Source of the DNA: Chloracidobacterium thermophilum B
GTDB lineage: Bacteria > Acidobacteriota > Blastocatellia > Chloracidobacteriales > Chloracidobacteriaceae
Assembly: GCF_000226295.1 (NCBI RefSeq)
Contig: NC_016024.1
Span: forward strand, 1,905,501 to 1,969,500
Length of the DNA: 64,000 nucleotides
Direction of reading: 5' to 3'
Under the pieces are notes generated by a model that worked only from the letters and a program-made list of their open reading frames with translations, had not been told where the DNA came from and ran no database searches. A program made the position numbers and the translations under genes. Of the stretch, positions 1 to 11,510 are shown one piece after another. Within the stretch, counting starts at the first letter, position 1, and the number at the start of each line of letters is the position of its first letter.

Positions 1-812
1 AGCTGGTAATAGGGAGCGTCCGTCACCGTCCCCCAGGCAAAGGTCACCGGCAGCGGCTTGCCATACTCCAGTGGGATAATGGAGGCATTTTCCGGCAATG
101 CCGGACGGGGCGGCGACAACAGGGTGTATTCCCCCACTTTCTGATCCCGGTCATACTCCACAGTTGTGTTGGTACGGATACTTTCCGTCACGCCCCGGTC
201 GGTCGTCGAGCGGAGTTCCCCGCGCTCCACACTGACCCGCACCCGCTCGCCCTCCACGTTGACTTCGGCACTGGAGTTCTGCGTTACGCTGAACTTGATA
301 TTCTTCGATGCCAGCTCGTTGACATCCTCTGCCGTCTGAATGGTCCCCGTGCTGATATTGACCGTGCCGCCTTCGACCCGGTTGCGCACCACCTGCTGGT
401 CGGTCTTGGCGTTCTTGGCGTTTTCCTGAACCATGACCGTCGAATCCGACTTCATCTTCAGAACGCTGCGGTCAACATACTGGATGACGGCGGCCCCGTC
501 CGAAGCTGTATAAATGACATCACCTGGCTCAAGGATGGTGTTGGGGGTCGCCGGTTCAAGCTGATTGGTCCGTGCCCGCTTGATGTTGACTGTGCCCAGC
601 ACCTGAACCAGGCGGGCCCCTTGAGTTTCAAATTGTCCGGCAAGGGCTTCCTGGTGACGTTTCCAGAGATACAACCCGACAATTGCGCCAACAAGCAGTA
701 AAAACCCGGCAATAATTTGGTAAAGCGTCCGGCGGGAGATGAGATACCATTCCACGATCGGACGCTTGAACTTGGTCGAGGCGGCGTTTTTATTGCCCGG
801 TTGGACGTACAT
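1..812 (-). CDS. FecR-domain membrane protein (3' end cut by window edge)
   Basis: 270 codons are visible from the ATG at 812; the C-terminus lies outside the window. A cytoplasmic N-terminus of about 30 residues is followed by one membrane helix (about residues 31-50) and then a FecR-type beta domain (about 66-160), with the usual pattern of a high-potential step (EPGDVIYT), an exposed response (DGAAVIQY) and a charged return (VDRSVLKM). FecR domains sit in the periplasm, either in sigma/anti-sigma signalling or as structural modules in envelope proteins. No sigma gene is adjacent, so a role in envelope structure is as likely as signalling. It is divergent from pepA across a 153-bp spacer. 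Confidence 0.75.
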   Translation of the reverse strand, partial: MYVQPGNKNAASTKFKRPIVEWYLISRRTLYQIIAGFLLLVGAIVGLYLWKRHQEALAGQFETQGARLVQVLGTVNIKRARTNQLEPATPNTILEPGDVIYTASDGAAVIQYVDRSVLKMKSDSTVMVQENAKNAKTDQQVVRNRVEGGTVNISTGTIQTAEDVNELASKNIKFSVTQNSSAEVNVEGERVRVSVERGELRSTTDRGVTESIRTNTTVEYDRDQKVGEYTLLSPPRPALPENASIIPLEYGKPLPVTFAWGTVTDAPYYQ

Positions 813-965
813 TGAACACCGTCCACTTGGTTGACTGAATCCGTTGCCTCGTGCGGCACTGAGAGCGCTCCCACCACACGCTATCGCTATAACACAGCCA
901 ACTGTGCAAAATCAAAATGTGCCTGAAACTTGTTATCCTGCCCTGTACTTGGAGTCACTTACACC

Positions 966-2477
966 ATGCATTTGTCCATTCACTGCCAGCCCCTGGTACA
1001 AACCACCGTTGATGTCCTCCTCGTGCCGGTCTTTACCGAGGATGTCTCCAACTCCGGTTCTCTCAACGAAAGTCTCCCTTCTGTTGGCGAACGTCTGTCG
1101 GCCGTGCTGGGTACAGCTGAGATGATGGGCAAATCAGGGCAACTGCTCACCCTGCACCTGACGCCCGGCTTATATGCCACCAGGCTGGTGTTGATGGGCG
1201 TCGGCGCGGCCGACAAGCTGACGACCCAGACGATGCGTGAAAGTGTGGCTGCCGCAATTCGCGCCCACGGAATGCAGGGCGCGCGACGTTTTGGTCTGCT
1301 TCCACGGTGGGGCGCACTCCCGCCCCAGTCCTTTGTCCAGGCCGCGGTGATCGGCGCTCATCTGGCGACGTTCCCTGTGGATTGTTACCGCACCGAGGAC
1401 ACGCGCCCGGTTCAGGTCGAGACGCTGACGGTTGTAACCGAAACCGCCGATGACGCCATCCACGAGGGTATCCGCCGGGGCAGCATTCTGGGGGAAGCCA
1501 TCAACTTTGCGCGGTTTCTCGTCAATGAGCCAGCCAACCGGATGACCCCCACCCACCTTGCCCATCACGCCCAGGAAATGGCCAACGACGTGGGCCTGCA
1601 AACGGACATCCTCAACGAAGACAAAATGCGCGACCTTGGAATGGAGGCGCTGCTGGCCGTGGCGCGCGGCTCGGTCGAGGAACCACGGCTGATTACCGTA
1701 CGCTACAGCCCTCCCAACGGCGGCGGACGTGAAACCATCGGTCTCATCGGCAAGGGCATCACCTTCGACACCGGCGGTATCTCGCTCAAACCGGCCGAAA
1801 ACATGGAAAAGATGAAGTACGACATGGCCGGCGGGGCGGCTGTCCTTGGGGCGATGCGCGCCATTGCCCAGCTCAAGCCCAACCTCAACGTCATTGGCAT
1901 CGTTCCGAGCTGTGAGAACATGCCTTCCGGCAAAGCCACCCGTCCGGGCGATGTCGTGCGGACCATGCTGGGGAAAACCGTCGAAATTATCAACACGGAT
2001 GCCGAAGGACGGCTCATTCTGTGCGATGCCATGGCTTATGCGCGCCGGCTGGGTGTCACCTGCATGGTGGACCTGGCGACCCTGACCGGGGCCATTGCCG
2101 TTGCGCTGGGACTTCGCTACGCCGGACTGTTCAGCCACCATCCCAACATGGTTGAGGAACTCCAGGCAGCCGCCCGTGCGGCCGATGAACGGGTGTGGCC
2201 GCTGCCGCTCGATGACGAGTACCGGGAACTCATCAAAAGCGACATTGCGGACATCAAAAACGTCGGCGGCAAATACGGCGGCAGCATCACGGCGGCCTGG
2301 TTTCTGCGGGAATTTGCGGGCGATGTCCCCTGGGCGCACCTCGACATCGCCAACATGGCCTGGAACATGGAAAACAAACCGCATCTTCCCAAAGGGCCGA
2401 CGGGCTTTGGCGTGGGAACGCTGGTTGAGTTCGTTCTGGCACGCGCCCACGCCGCCAACGGCACTCCCGGCTCATAG
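966..2477 (+). CDS. pepA: Leucyl aminopeptidase (M17 family)
   Basis: 503-residue cytosolic di-metal aminopeptidase that removes N-terminal amino acids from peptides. The N-terminal macro-like domain is followed by the catalytic domain with the metal/active-site Lys263 and Asp268 (GKGITFDTGG) and the family signature NTDAEGR (Asp345, Glu347, Arg349). The length is normal for the family. I chose the ATG at 966 because GGAG lies 11 bases upstream and the protein then starts as family members do; an in-frame ATG at 930 would add 12 residues with no support. The stop overlaps the convergent MoeB/ThiF-like gene by six bases. Confidence 0.93.
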   Translation: MHLSIHCQPLVQTTVDVLLVPVFTEDVSNSGSLNESLPSVGERLSAVLGTAEMMGKSGQLLTLHLTPGLYATRLVLMGVGAADKLTTQTMRESVAAAIRAHGMQGARRFGLLPRWGALPPQSFVQAAVIGAHLATFPVDCYRTEDTRPVQVETLTVVTETADDAIHEGIRRGSILGEAINFARFLVNEPANRMTPTHLAHHAQEMANDVGLQTDILNEDKMRDLGMEALLAVARGSVEEPRLITVRYSPPNGGGRETIGLIGKGITFDTGGISLKPAENMEKMKYDMAGGAAVLGAMRAIAQLKPNLNVIGIVPSCENMPSGKATRPGDVVRTMLGKTVEIINTDAEGRLILCDAMAYARRLGVTCMVDLATLTGAIAVALGLRYAGLFSHHPNMVEELQAAARAADERVWPLPLDDEYRELIKSDIADIKNVGGKYGGSITAAWFLREFAGDVPWAHLDIANMAWNMENKPHLPKGPTGFGVGTLVEFVLARAHAANGTPGS

Positions 2478-3503
2478 CCCGAAGTATCGGGCATAAAAAG
2501 CGCGTGCCCGGTCGGGGCTGGAAGTCCCTTTGATGATGGCGCGGCCATCCTGAAACAGCGTGGCTTCCAGCCCCTCGACGGTAAAGCGCAGCACATCGGC
2601 GTTATGCCGAACCTCGCCAAGGGGCCGCAGGCGCTCGGCCAAAGGGGCAAAATCGAGCGCGCTGGCGGGCGGGCGCGCCGGACGTACCTGCACGGCCTCA
2701 CGTCCGCACAGCGTGGCGGCGAACGTCGTTTGTTCGACCGTCAGGAAATCAAACCGCCGGAGCTGGCAGCAGGGACAATCCGCGCGGCGGCGGTTGGGCG
2801 ACAGGGCCAGCGTCGTCTGCCGCCCGCTCCAGACATCCACCTGCCAGAGGTTGTGCCGACAGGCTGCCGCCTGGCCCGTCAGCAGCTTCAGGGCCTCGAC
2901 CACCTGGGCAGCCGCCACCGTCTGGATCACCGGCAGAATGACTCCGGCCGTCTCACAGGTTGGCATCAGGGCTGCGTCCGGCGGTTCTTCAAAAACACAG
3001 CGCAGGCAGGGCGTTTCACCCGGCCGGATGGTCATCGTCGCCCCCTGGCTGCCGACAGCCGCGCCATAAATCCACGGTTTCCCGTGCTTGACGCAGGCAT
3101 CGTTGAGGACATAGCGCGTCTCGAAGTTGTCCGTGCCATCGAGGACAACATCGGCCGCGGCCACGAGGGCTTCCACCGTATCCGGCGCGACATCGGCAAT
3201 GATGCCCTCGACCCTGACGGCGCTGTTGACAGCCCGCAGCCGCTGTTCGGCCGCGCGCGCCTTGGGACGGTGCTCCCGCGCATCAGCTTCATCAAACAGG
3301 ATTTGCCGGTTGAGATTCGACCACTCGACGAAATCCCGGTCCACGAGACGGACCGTACCGACGCCAGCCCGCACGAGCATGTCGGCCAGCGCACAACCCA
3401 ATGCACCGCATCCCACGACCAGCGCCCGCCCTTGAGCGAGCCGCGCCTGCCCTTCCGGGCCGATTTCGGCAAACCGTTCCTGGCGGGAGTACCGTTCACG
3501 CAT
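2472..3503 (-). CDS. MoeB/ThiF/HesA-family adenylyltransferase
   Basis: 343-residue E1-like enzyme that should adenylate the C-terminal glycine of a sulfur-carrier protein (MoaD or ThiS type), for molybdopterin or thiamine synthesis. It shows the Rossmann ATP site (VGCGALG), the DRDFVEWSNLNRQ segment, the TDNFETRY motif, and two Cys pairs (CLRC, CPCC) that would bind structural zinc. There is no rhodanese domain; instead about 75 extra C-terminal residues of unknown role follow. The ATG at 3503 is preceded by AGGAAAGG located inside the end of the upstream hydratase gene, 11 bases away, so the two are probably cotranscribed. Which carrier protein it serves cannot be told. Confidence 0.85.
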   Translation of the reverse strand: MRERYSRQERFAEIGPEGQARLAQGRALVVGCGALGCALADMLVRAGVGTVRLVDRDFVEWSNLNRQILFDEADAREHRPKARAAEQRLRAVNSAVRVEGIIADVAPDTVEALVAAADVVLDGTDNFETRYVLNDACVKHGKPWIYGAAVGSQGATMTIRPGETPCLRCVFEEPPDAALMPTCETAGVILPVIQTVAAAQVVEALKLLTGQAAACRHNLWQVDVWSGRQTTLALSPNRRRADCPCCQLRRFDFLTVEQTTFAATLCGREAVQVRPARPPASALDFAPLAERLRPLGEVRHNADVLRFTVEGLEATLFQDGRAIIKGTSSPDRARAFYARYFGL

Positions 3504-3514
3504 CCCGTCCGCCG

Positions 3515-4285
3515 TCAGCCTTTCCTGAGAAATTTGGCGACGCCAGCGCGGCAATCGGCCGTATGCCGGGCAATGACGTTGACATCGGCGCCGCTGCGCA
3601 GCGCGGCTTCAAAGCTGAGGCCGTCCATGTGGTAGAGCAGCCGCTTCGTCAGATGCATGGCCGAGCTGCTTCGGGCTGCGAGCTGTTTGATGTACGCCGC
3701 AAAGGCTTCATCAAAGGTATCGCCCGGCAGGACGCGGTTGACCAGTCCCCACTCGTGGGCCTGCCGGGCCGAAAGAATCTCCCCGGTGAGCACCCATTCG
3801 AGCGCCCGCTTTTCGCCCAGATTGCGTCGCAGAATGGCCATGACCATGGCCGGGACGAAGCCGATGTTGACTTCGGGATAACCAAACTGCGCCGTTTCCT
3901 CTGCCACAATGAGGTCGCAGGCCGAAGCCAGCCCACAGCCGCCCGCCAGCGCCCGTCCCCGGACACGCGCTACAATCGGCTTCGGACAGGCGCGCATGGC
4001 GGTGAACAAATGGACAAGGGTTTCCGCATCCCCCAGGTGCTGCATGATGTCCTGCCCGGTCATGGCTTCCAGCGCCGCCAGGTCAGCCCCGGCGCAGAAG
4101 TCCTTTCCGGCGCCAGTCACCACCAGAACGCGCACGTCCGGGTCCTGCGCGGCCGATTGCACCGCCGCCCGCAGCCCATTCAGAATGCCGGCATCAAGCG
4201 CGTTGCGTTTTTCAGGACGGTTCAGCGTCGCCGTGGCAATTCCGTCGGCAACGTCGTAGAGAAGGCTGTTCGGTGTGTCGCTCAT
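3515..4285 (-). CDS. Enoyl-CoA hydratase/isomerase family protein
   Basis: 256-residue crotonase-fold protein. The two oxyanion-hole segments are visible (FCAGADL and GRALAGGCGLASACDL), followed by the C-terminal helical region. Family members hydrate enoyl-CoA in fatty-acid or amino-acid degradation, but some are methylglutaconyl-CoA hydratases or isomerases; the active-site Glu pattern is not decisive here. The start at 4285 has GGAAG upstream and removes an 11-residue unsupported extension. It is first in a two-gene unit with the MoeB/ThiF-like gene and divergent from the M61 peptidase. Confidence 0.85.
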   Translation of the reverse strand: MSDTPNSLLYDVADGIATATLNRPEKRNALDAGILNGLRAAVQSAAQDPDVRVLVVTGAGKDFCAGADLAALEAMTGQDIMQHLGDAETLVHLFTAMRACPKPIVARVRGRALAGGCGLASACDLIVAEETAQFGYPEVNIGFVPAMVMAILRRNLGEKRALEWVLTGEILSARQAHEWGLVNRVLPGDTFDEAFAAYIKQLAARSSSAMHLTKRLLYHMDGLSFEAALRSGADVNVIARHTADCRAGVAKFLRKG

Positions 4286-4421
4286 GGTTTCTTCCTTCGG
4301 CGCGGCCAAAGGCGGCACCGAATCTCTCCAGAAATGGATGGCTATCCGCCGCAGGGGACTTTCGCTAGATTACCCGCCATTCACCATGCCTTCCAAATTT
4401 CCCCACAGTGACTGACGCCCG

Positions 4422-6269
4422 ATGTCCATCCAGCTTTGCTTCCACTCTGCCGTTTGGCGACGGATGTGCACGCCGTACGCCTGGCTCTGGCTCACCTTTC
4501 TTTTCGCACTTGCCGGGTCAGGGCAGGCCCAAACCGCCAGACCAACCGTGGTCTATGACCTTGTTCCACAGGCGCCCAACAGCCATCTCATCACCGTCAC
4601 CCTGCGTTACGCCCCGCCGGAACCGGTCAGGCACCTTGATGTGGCGCTTCCGGCCTGGCGTCCGGGACGGTACCAGATTCAAAACTACGCGCGGAACATC
4701 CGCGACTTCCGGGCAACCGACCAGACCGGACGGCCGCTGCCGTGGGAAAAAACTGACAAATCCACGTGGCGCGTCCAGTGTGGCGCCAGCCGTGAAGTCC
4801 GCATCTCCTACGCCTGCTATGCCAACACCCTCGATGCCGGCTCGACGCTCTGGAACGACGAGGAGCTGTACTGGAACGGCACCAACCTGCTGATGTATGT
4901 CGTTGGGAAAAAAGACCTTTCGGCGCGCCTGTCGCTGACGCTGCCCGCCGGCTGGCGCTGTGCCTGTCCGCTCAGAAAAGTCGCCGAACCGTTTGTCTAT
5001 GAAGCGCCCGACTACGACACGCTGGCGGACGCGCCCGGCATTGCCAGTCCAACCCTCGACATCGTTCGGTTTGAGCATGCCGGCACGGCCTACTTTATGG
5101 CGTTCCAGGGGCCGGTGAGCCTTCCGCTGACCGAACTGGCTGAGTCCATACGGCGCATCGTGGCGGTGACGGTGGAGATGTTCGGCGGCAAAGCGCCCTT
5201 TGCCGACTACTGGTTTCTCTACCACGTCATCCCCGGCGGCCGTTTTCACGGCGTCGAGCACCTCAACTCGACGAGCATCACCGTCCCGGCAAGCGTGTTT
5301 GCGGAACGTATCCAGCGTTTCTACAACATCACGGCGCACGAGTTTTTCCATGCCTGGAATGTCAAGCGCATCCGTCCGCAGGTGCTGGGGCCCTTTGATT
5401 ACAGTCAGGAAGTGTACACCCGCAACCTCTGGGTGGCGGAAGGGGTGACGAGTTACTACGACGATCTGCTGTGTCGGCGGGCGGGCGTGCTGTCGGTTGA
5501 GGACTACCTGCGCGCCCTGGGAACGACGATTGCCACGCAGCAACGGACGCCGGGGCGACTTGTCACACCGGTCACGGCTGCCAGTTTTGACGCCTGGCTG
5601 ACGCCGGACGACACCAATGTGCGGGTGGATTTCTACACCAAGGGGGCGCTGGTGGCGCTGCTGCTCGACCTTGACATCCGGCGACGCACTGGCGGTGCCA
5701 AATCCCTCGACGACGCCATGCGCTGGCTGTACACCACTTATGCCGAACGCGGGCGCGGCTATCCCGAAAACGGCATGCAACTGGCCGTTGAAGCCGTAGC
5801 CGGAACGAGTTACACCGACTTCTTCGCGCGGTATGTGGACGGCACGGACGAACTGCCTTATGGGGAGTACCTGGCAGCCGTCGGGCTGGAACTCGTCGAG
5901 ACGCTGTCGCCCACGCAGCCCAAAGCGTCGCTGGGCATCGAGTTGTCCGGGGATGAGAAACAGACCGTAATTGCCAATGTCTTTCCCGGCGAGGCCGGTT
6001 TCCAGGCGGGTCTCGACCGGGGCGACATCCTTGTGGCGCTTGACGGCGAACAGGCTACGCTGACCACAGTGCCCCAGTTGCTGAAACAGCGGCAACCCGG
6101 CGAGACCGTCAGAGTGCTGGTGTTCCGGCGCGGCAAGCTGCGGGAATTCGCAGTGACGCTTCAGAAAGAAACGCGCCTGGATTTCCAGGTACGCCCTGTG
6201 TCAGCGCCAACGCCTACCCAGACCCGGCTCTATCGGGCCTGGTTGGGTCTGGCTTCGGCATCCGGTTGA
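4422..6269 (+). CDS. M61-family glycyl aminopeptidase with PDZ domain, exported
   Basis: 615-residue secreted zinc peptidase. An N-terminal signal peptide (hydrophobic stretch about 20-33, likely cleavage near GSGQAQ) leads into the M61 N-terminal beta domain and then the catalytic domain. The zinc motif is HEFFH at residues 306-310, with the probable third ligand Glu340 in WVAEGVTSYY. The C-terminal 120 residues form a PDZ domain (GEAGFQAGLDRGDILVALDG). The layout matches the acidobacterial and proteobacterial M61 peptidases that cleave N-terminal glycine or alanine. It is a single-gene unit ending just before a hairpin at 6290. Confidence 0.9.
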   Translation: MSIQLCFHSAVWRRMCTPYAWLWLTFLFALAGSGQAQTARPTVVYDLVPQAPNSHLITVTLRYAPPEPVRHLDVALPAWRPGRYQIQNYARNIRDFRATDQTGRPLPWEKTDKSTWRVQCGASREVRISYACYANTLDAGSTLWNDEELYWNGTNLLMYVVGKKDLSARLSLTLPAGWRCACPLRKVAEPFVYEAPDYDTLADAPGIASPTLDIVRFEHAGTAYFMAFQGPVSLPLTELAESIRRIVAVTVEMFGGKAPFADYWFLYHVIPGGRFHGVEHLNSTSITVPASVFAERIQRFYNITAHEFFHAWNVKRIRPQVLGPFDYSQEVYTRNLWVAEGVTSYYDDLLCRRAGVLSVEDYLRALGTTIATQQRTPGRLVTPVTAASFDAWLTPDDTNVRVDFYTKGALVALLLDLDIRRRTGGAKSLDDAMRWLYTTYAERGRGYPENGMQLAVEAVAGTSYTDFFARYVDGTDELPYGEYLAAVGLELVETLSPTQPKASLGIELSGDEKQTVIANVFPGEAGFQAGLDRGDILVALDGEQATLTTVPQLLKQRQPGETVRVLVFRRGKLREFAVTLQKETRLDFQVRPVSAPTPTQTRLYRAWLGLASASG

Positions 6270-6289
6270 GCTTGCCGTCGGCACAATAA

Positions 6290-6327
6290 AGCCTCCACGC
6301 TGCTCACCGGTGTGCGACGTGGAGGCT
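6290..6327. terminator. Hairpin between convergent M61 peptidase and ftsH
   Basis: A perfect 10-bp stem (agcctccacg at 6290-6299 with cgtggaggct at 6318-6327) lies between two converging genes. The loop contains the self-complementary caccggtg. There is no clear T-run on either side, so it may be a weak bidirectional terminator or an mRNA 3'-end stabiliser. Confidence 0.5.
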
Positions 6328-6364
6328 CAAGTGTCACGCCCTATGTGTGGGCGTCATCTCATAC

Positions 6365-8278
<1,914 letters not shown>

Positions 8279-8483
8279 CGTCGCGCCTGCCTTTCCGTTT
8301 CAGTCTTCGCTTGTCTCGCTGTGAAGCTGACCGAGAAGCCGTTGCGTAAGCTTGTGGCGTGCGCCGGGTCGGCACGCCGGGTTGGGCCACTGACTTTACA
8401 CGAACGGCTTTTCCGAGGGAAAGCCGTCGCGTCGTCTCACTGGCGGGAAGCGGCTCCCGCCTGCCTGCAATATAAGCCAACCG

Positions 8484-9491
8484 TCACGCTTCGGTGAACA
8501 CCAGCGCGTCGGCGATCCGCCGTACCTGGCGTCCACCGGTCAAATCCACGCATTTTCCAATTGCATCACCGGGAAGAAGGGTCTGCTCGATGGCGGTGAT
8601 GTGCCGGGAGGCTACGGCTGGATATTCTGCCTGTTGCGCCACAGCATGCAAGACCCGGCGGCGGATGGGCGGTGGCAAAACCAGCAGTTCACTTACCGGC
8701 AGCGCCAGTCGCCCGCCGGCGCGGCGCGCATGCTGTTTGAGCCAACTCTGGGCCAGCGTCATGAGGTACTGCTGGTCTTCGCGCGCCTGGGCGGCCAGCC
8801 GCGCCAGCGCACTGCCGACCTGTGGGTTGAGCTGTTCGAGTTCGGGCAGCACGCGGTGCCGCAGCCGATTGCGTGCCCGTGACAGGTCGTGGTTGGTTAC
8901 ATCCTCCCGAAACCGTACTCCGTGGTACCGGGCGTAGGCGACAATCTGCCGGCGCGAGACCGTCAGGAGCGGTCGGATCACCTGCACCGGCGTCCCGGCG
9001 GCGAGCGGCCGTAACGGCGCAATGGCAGTCAGGCCGGCAAGACTCGTCCCCCGCACGAGGCGGAGCAGAACCGTCTCGGCCTGATCGCTCTGGGTATGTG
9101 CAGTGGCGACGAAAGCCGCGCCCAGACGCTCTGCCGTCCGTCGCAGAAACGCATACCGCACCTGTCGGGCCACGGCTTCCAGGTTGCCGCCGCCAGACGC
9201 CACAGACTGGGCAATGTCAGCGCGCTCCACGGTCCAGTCCAGCCCCATCTGCGCGGCCGTTTCGGCAACCAACTGCGCATCGGCAGTGGACGCCTCCCCA
9301 CGGAGACCATGGTTGAGATGAGCGACATGCAGGCATTGCGCCCGGCAGTCTCCACACCAGGTGTGCAGGGCGTGGAGCAGCGTCATGGAATCGAGTCCGC
9401 CCGACACGGCCACCACCACCCCGGCGGACGGAAATCCCGCCACCTGACGCAGCCAGGCCACATTCAAAATGGATTCAGCCGTGAACTTCAT
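8484..9491 (-). CDS. tilS: tRNA(Ile)-lysidine synthase
   Basis: 335-residue N-type ATP pyrophosphatase that converts C34 of tRNA-Ile(CAU) to lysidine, so that the tRNA reads AUA instead of AUG. The PP-loop SGGLDS is at residues 30-35, followed by HLNHGLRG and the HTQSDQAET segment of the family. It is shorter than the E. coli enzyme (about 430 residues) and lacks most of the C-terminal domain, like the compact form in some thermophiles. Start is the ATG at 9491. It is probably cotranscribed with the upstream hypothetical gene, 23 bases away. Confidence 0.92.
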   Translation of the reverse strand: MKFTAESILNVAWLRQVAGFPSAGVVVAVSGGLDSMTLLHALHTWCGDCRAQCLHVAHLNHGLRGEASTADAQLVAETAAQMGLDWTVERADIAQSVASGGGNLEAVARQVRYAFLRRTAERLGAAFVATAHTQSDQAETVLLRLVRGTSLAGLTAIAPLRPLAAGTPVQVIRPLLTVSRRQIVAYARYHGVRFREDVTNHDLSRARNRLRHRVLPELEQLNPQVGSALARLAAQAREDQQYLMTLAQSWLKQHARRAGGRLALPVSELLVLPPPIRRRVLHAVAQQAEYPAVASRHITAIEQTLLPGDAIGKCVDLTGGRQVRRIADALVFTEA

Positions 9492-9514
9492 CCCACACCA
9501 CGCCGGAACGGGGG

Positions 9515-10870
9515 TTACTCGTCATCAAGCGGTGGGTAATCAAAGGGGTGATTGGCCAGTACGGCCCGCATGTTGATCTGTCCGAGCAGTGTTTCCAGAA
9601 AGGTGGCGAGCAGGTGAATGGTCTTGAGCAGTTCTTCGAGGTTGCGCGCCGACTGGACGGTATCCAGAAAACGGTCGTATTCGTCCCAGTCCTTGTACAT
9701 CAGAAAACGCAACGATGTGTCCCGAAAGAGCGTGATGCGCTCGATAAGCGGGGCAACGGCGGTCTTTTCCGGTCGGGACTCGAAGCGGCGCAGGTGGCAG
9801 AGCAACCGCCAGATGTCCTCGCGCAGGTGGAGAGACTGTTCGAGTTTGGTCTGGAACATGTCGAAGGCGGTTGCCCCATCGAAACCCGGATCGAAGACAA
9901 CGGCCAGCGCCACCAGCGATTGTTGGAAGCAGTCGCGGAGCAGCCCGTGGGCATTTTCCACCCGCGCGTAAATGGGCGGCGCCTGATTGAGTTCCGCAAA
10001 GCCGGCGAGTTCGCGCCCGTAAATCTTCTGGAGTTCCATTTCCAAGGCATATACCGTCGCGTCAAACGCATCGGTGACATCCGGCAGCAGATTGGGCAGG
10101 CGCATCAGGCGGTTTTCGATGAACTCAATCAGGGCTTCCGTCTCAGCGCGTACCAGGATGAAAATGGGCAGCGTGCCTTTGAGGGGGCGGTCCTGACGCA
10201 GATCATCCTGGATGAAGTCGAGGTAGCGTAAGAAACGATAAAAGCTGCTGAAGACGTGCCGCAGGTCCTGGCGCAGGGCGAGATCGGACAGCCCCAGGAG
10301 CAGTTTTCGCAGCGCCTCAGACTGGATTTCCGGCTTGAGCGTCCGCATCTCCGGCTGGGCAGCCAGACGGCAACCACTCCGTTCAATAGACTGGTTCAAC
10401 AGACGCCCGACAGCCGTGAACGTGTGGTAGCCAACCGGCTTTGTCCGCACCAAATCCTCCACAACCGTCCGAACATCAAAGAGCGATTCCGTCAACTGGT
10501 ACAGCGCCGTGACCAGCGCCGTGTCAGCCGGCGTCAGCTTTGGGGAAAGTGCAGGGTCACTTTTGAGCGTTGGCGCCTGTAAAGCCCCGATGATTTCAGT
10601 GGACAGATAGTTCAGCCGCAGCAGTGACTGGCGCACAATGCGCAGTTCTTCGGTAAAGTCCCGCTGGGCAAGGGCAGCCCGGCCCTGCTCTGAAAGTGGA
10701 TGCAGATCAACCCGAAAAAAACACGCCATGCTTTGAAGCAGCATGTCGAGTTCAAACAGCCACCGCTGCCCCGTGCCGGTCAGTGTGGTTTCACGGACAG
10801 GGGGCGGCAGCGCAGTTGTCTCCGCTACGACCTCATCCACTGTCGTCGTTACTGGCTGGGCATCGTTCAT
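9515..10870 (-). CDS. Uncharacterised all-helical protein
   Basis: 451 residues, not recognised. No signal peptide or membrane helix is visible. After a polar, Pro/Thr-rich start of about 35 residues, the sequence is almost entirely predicted helix with regular Leu/Phe spacing, rich in Arg, Leu, Glu and Asp and poor in Gly. The C-terminus is acidic (PPLDDE). No catalytic motif stands out. It lies 23 bases upstream of tilS on the same strand, and so may be coexpressed with it. It could be a scaffold or a large helical cytosolic protein specific to the lineage. Confidence 0.7.
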   Translation of the reverse strand: MNDAQPVTTTVDEVVAETTALPPPVRETTLTGTGQRWLFELDMLLQSMACFFRVDLHPLSEQGRAALAQRDFTEELRIVRQSLLRLNYLSTEIIGALQAPTLKSDPALSPKLTPADTALVTALYQLTESLFDVRTVVEDLVRTKPVGYHTFTAVGRLLNQSIERSGCRLAAQPEMRTLKPEIQSEALRKLLLGLSDLALRQDLRHVFSSFYRFLRYLDFIQDDLRQDRPLKGTLPIFILVRAETEALIEFIENRLMRLPNLLPDVTDAFDATVYALEMELQKIYGRELAGFAELNQAPPIYARVENAHGLLRDCFQQSLVALAVVFDPGFDGATAFDMFQTKLEQSLHLREDIWRLLCHLRRFESRPEKTAVAPLIERITLFRDTSLRFLMYKDWDEYDRFLDTVQSARNLEELLKTIHLLATFLETLLGQINMRAVLANHPFDYPPLDDE

Positions 10871-10989
10871 GGGACAGGGCCAAGGTGCAGGAACAGAGGT
10901 GAAAGAAAACTGATGGGCTGAAGAGAAGATAGAACAGAAAATAATGTAAACCGGCAGGATTGTATAGCCACTTACCTTGGAGTCCCGGA

Positions 10990-11277
10990 CTGGTATCAGT
11001 CCACCCTGGATTCAATCCGCCAGGCTGGATGGAGAAGCAAAAAACGCCGCCAGATGCCGCTTCAGCTCCAGTTTGGCACGAAATAAGCGCGATTTGACCG
11101 TGCCAACGGCCACGCCCAGCACTTCGGCAATCTCCTCACAACTGAGTCCGTCGTATTCCTTCAGCACAAGGGTATCCCGAAACTCCGGCGGCAGGCGTTC
11201 CAGGGCGGCACGCACCAGCCGGGATCGCTCCCGAACTTCAAACATCACATCCGGCCGCCCTACTGCCTGCGGGTTCC
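10990..11277. repeat. Direct repeat copy A (3' part of sigma-factor gene)
   Basis: Matches 13245-13532 at a constant offset of 2255 bases, with roughly 15-20 mismatches counted by eye. It covers the sigma region-4 coding part plus about 22 bases beyond the stop codon. Similarity stops sharply at both ends. Confidence 0.9.
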
Positions 11278-11407
11278 AAACTGGCATCGGAACGAATACC
11301 GCCGGAACCGTTGCCAGTCGCCTTGAGGGATTCCCCGACGGTCCGGTTTCTTGGTCTGCCAGCGCCCCTCCCGTTGACTTTGCCAAAATCATCAGGGTTT
11401 TATGCAC
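11012..11407 (-). pseudogene. Truncated ECF sigma factor, region 4 only
   Basis: The last about 85 residues match the C-terminal half of the intact ECF sigma factor at 13267-13845 almost exactly (region 4 helix-turn-helix: LPPEFRDTLVLKEYDGLSCEEIAEVLG, split by few changes). The first about 45 residues, from a GTG at 11407, are unrelated Pro/Ala/Thr-rich sequence. Region 2, which binds core polymerase and the -10 element, is missing, so it cannot act as a normal sigma factor. Most likely a partial gene duplicate; a short region-4-only DNA-binding protein cannot be excluded. Confidence 0.75.
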
Positions 11408-11510
11408 TCCTATTCTCCGGCTCCGTGCTGAAGCCTTTACCCCGGACAGCTTCAGGCGCGAGCCGCCTGTCCGGGAACGGACTCGGTAAAGGCTTGTTCC
11501 ACAAGGAGTT

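Noticed and set aside
1170-2450. Minus-strand open frame opposite pepA
   Set aside because: Shadow of pepA, whose signature residues are complete.
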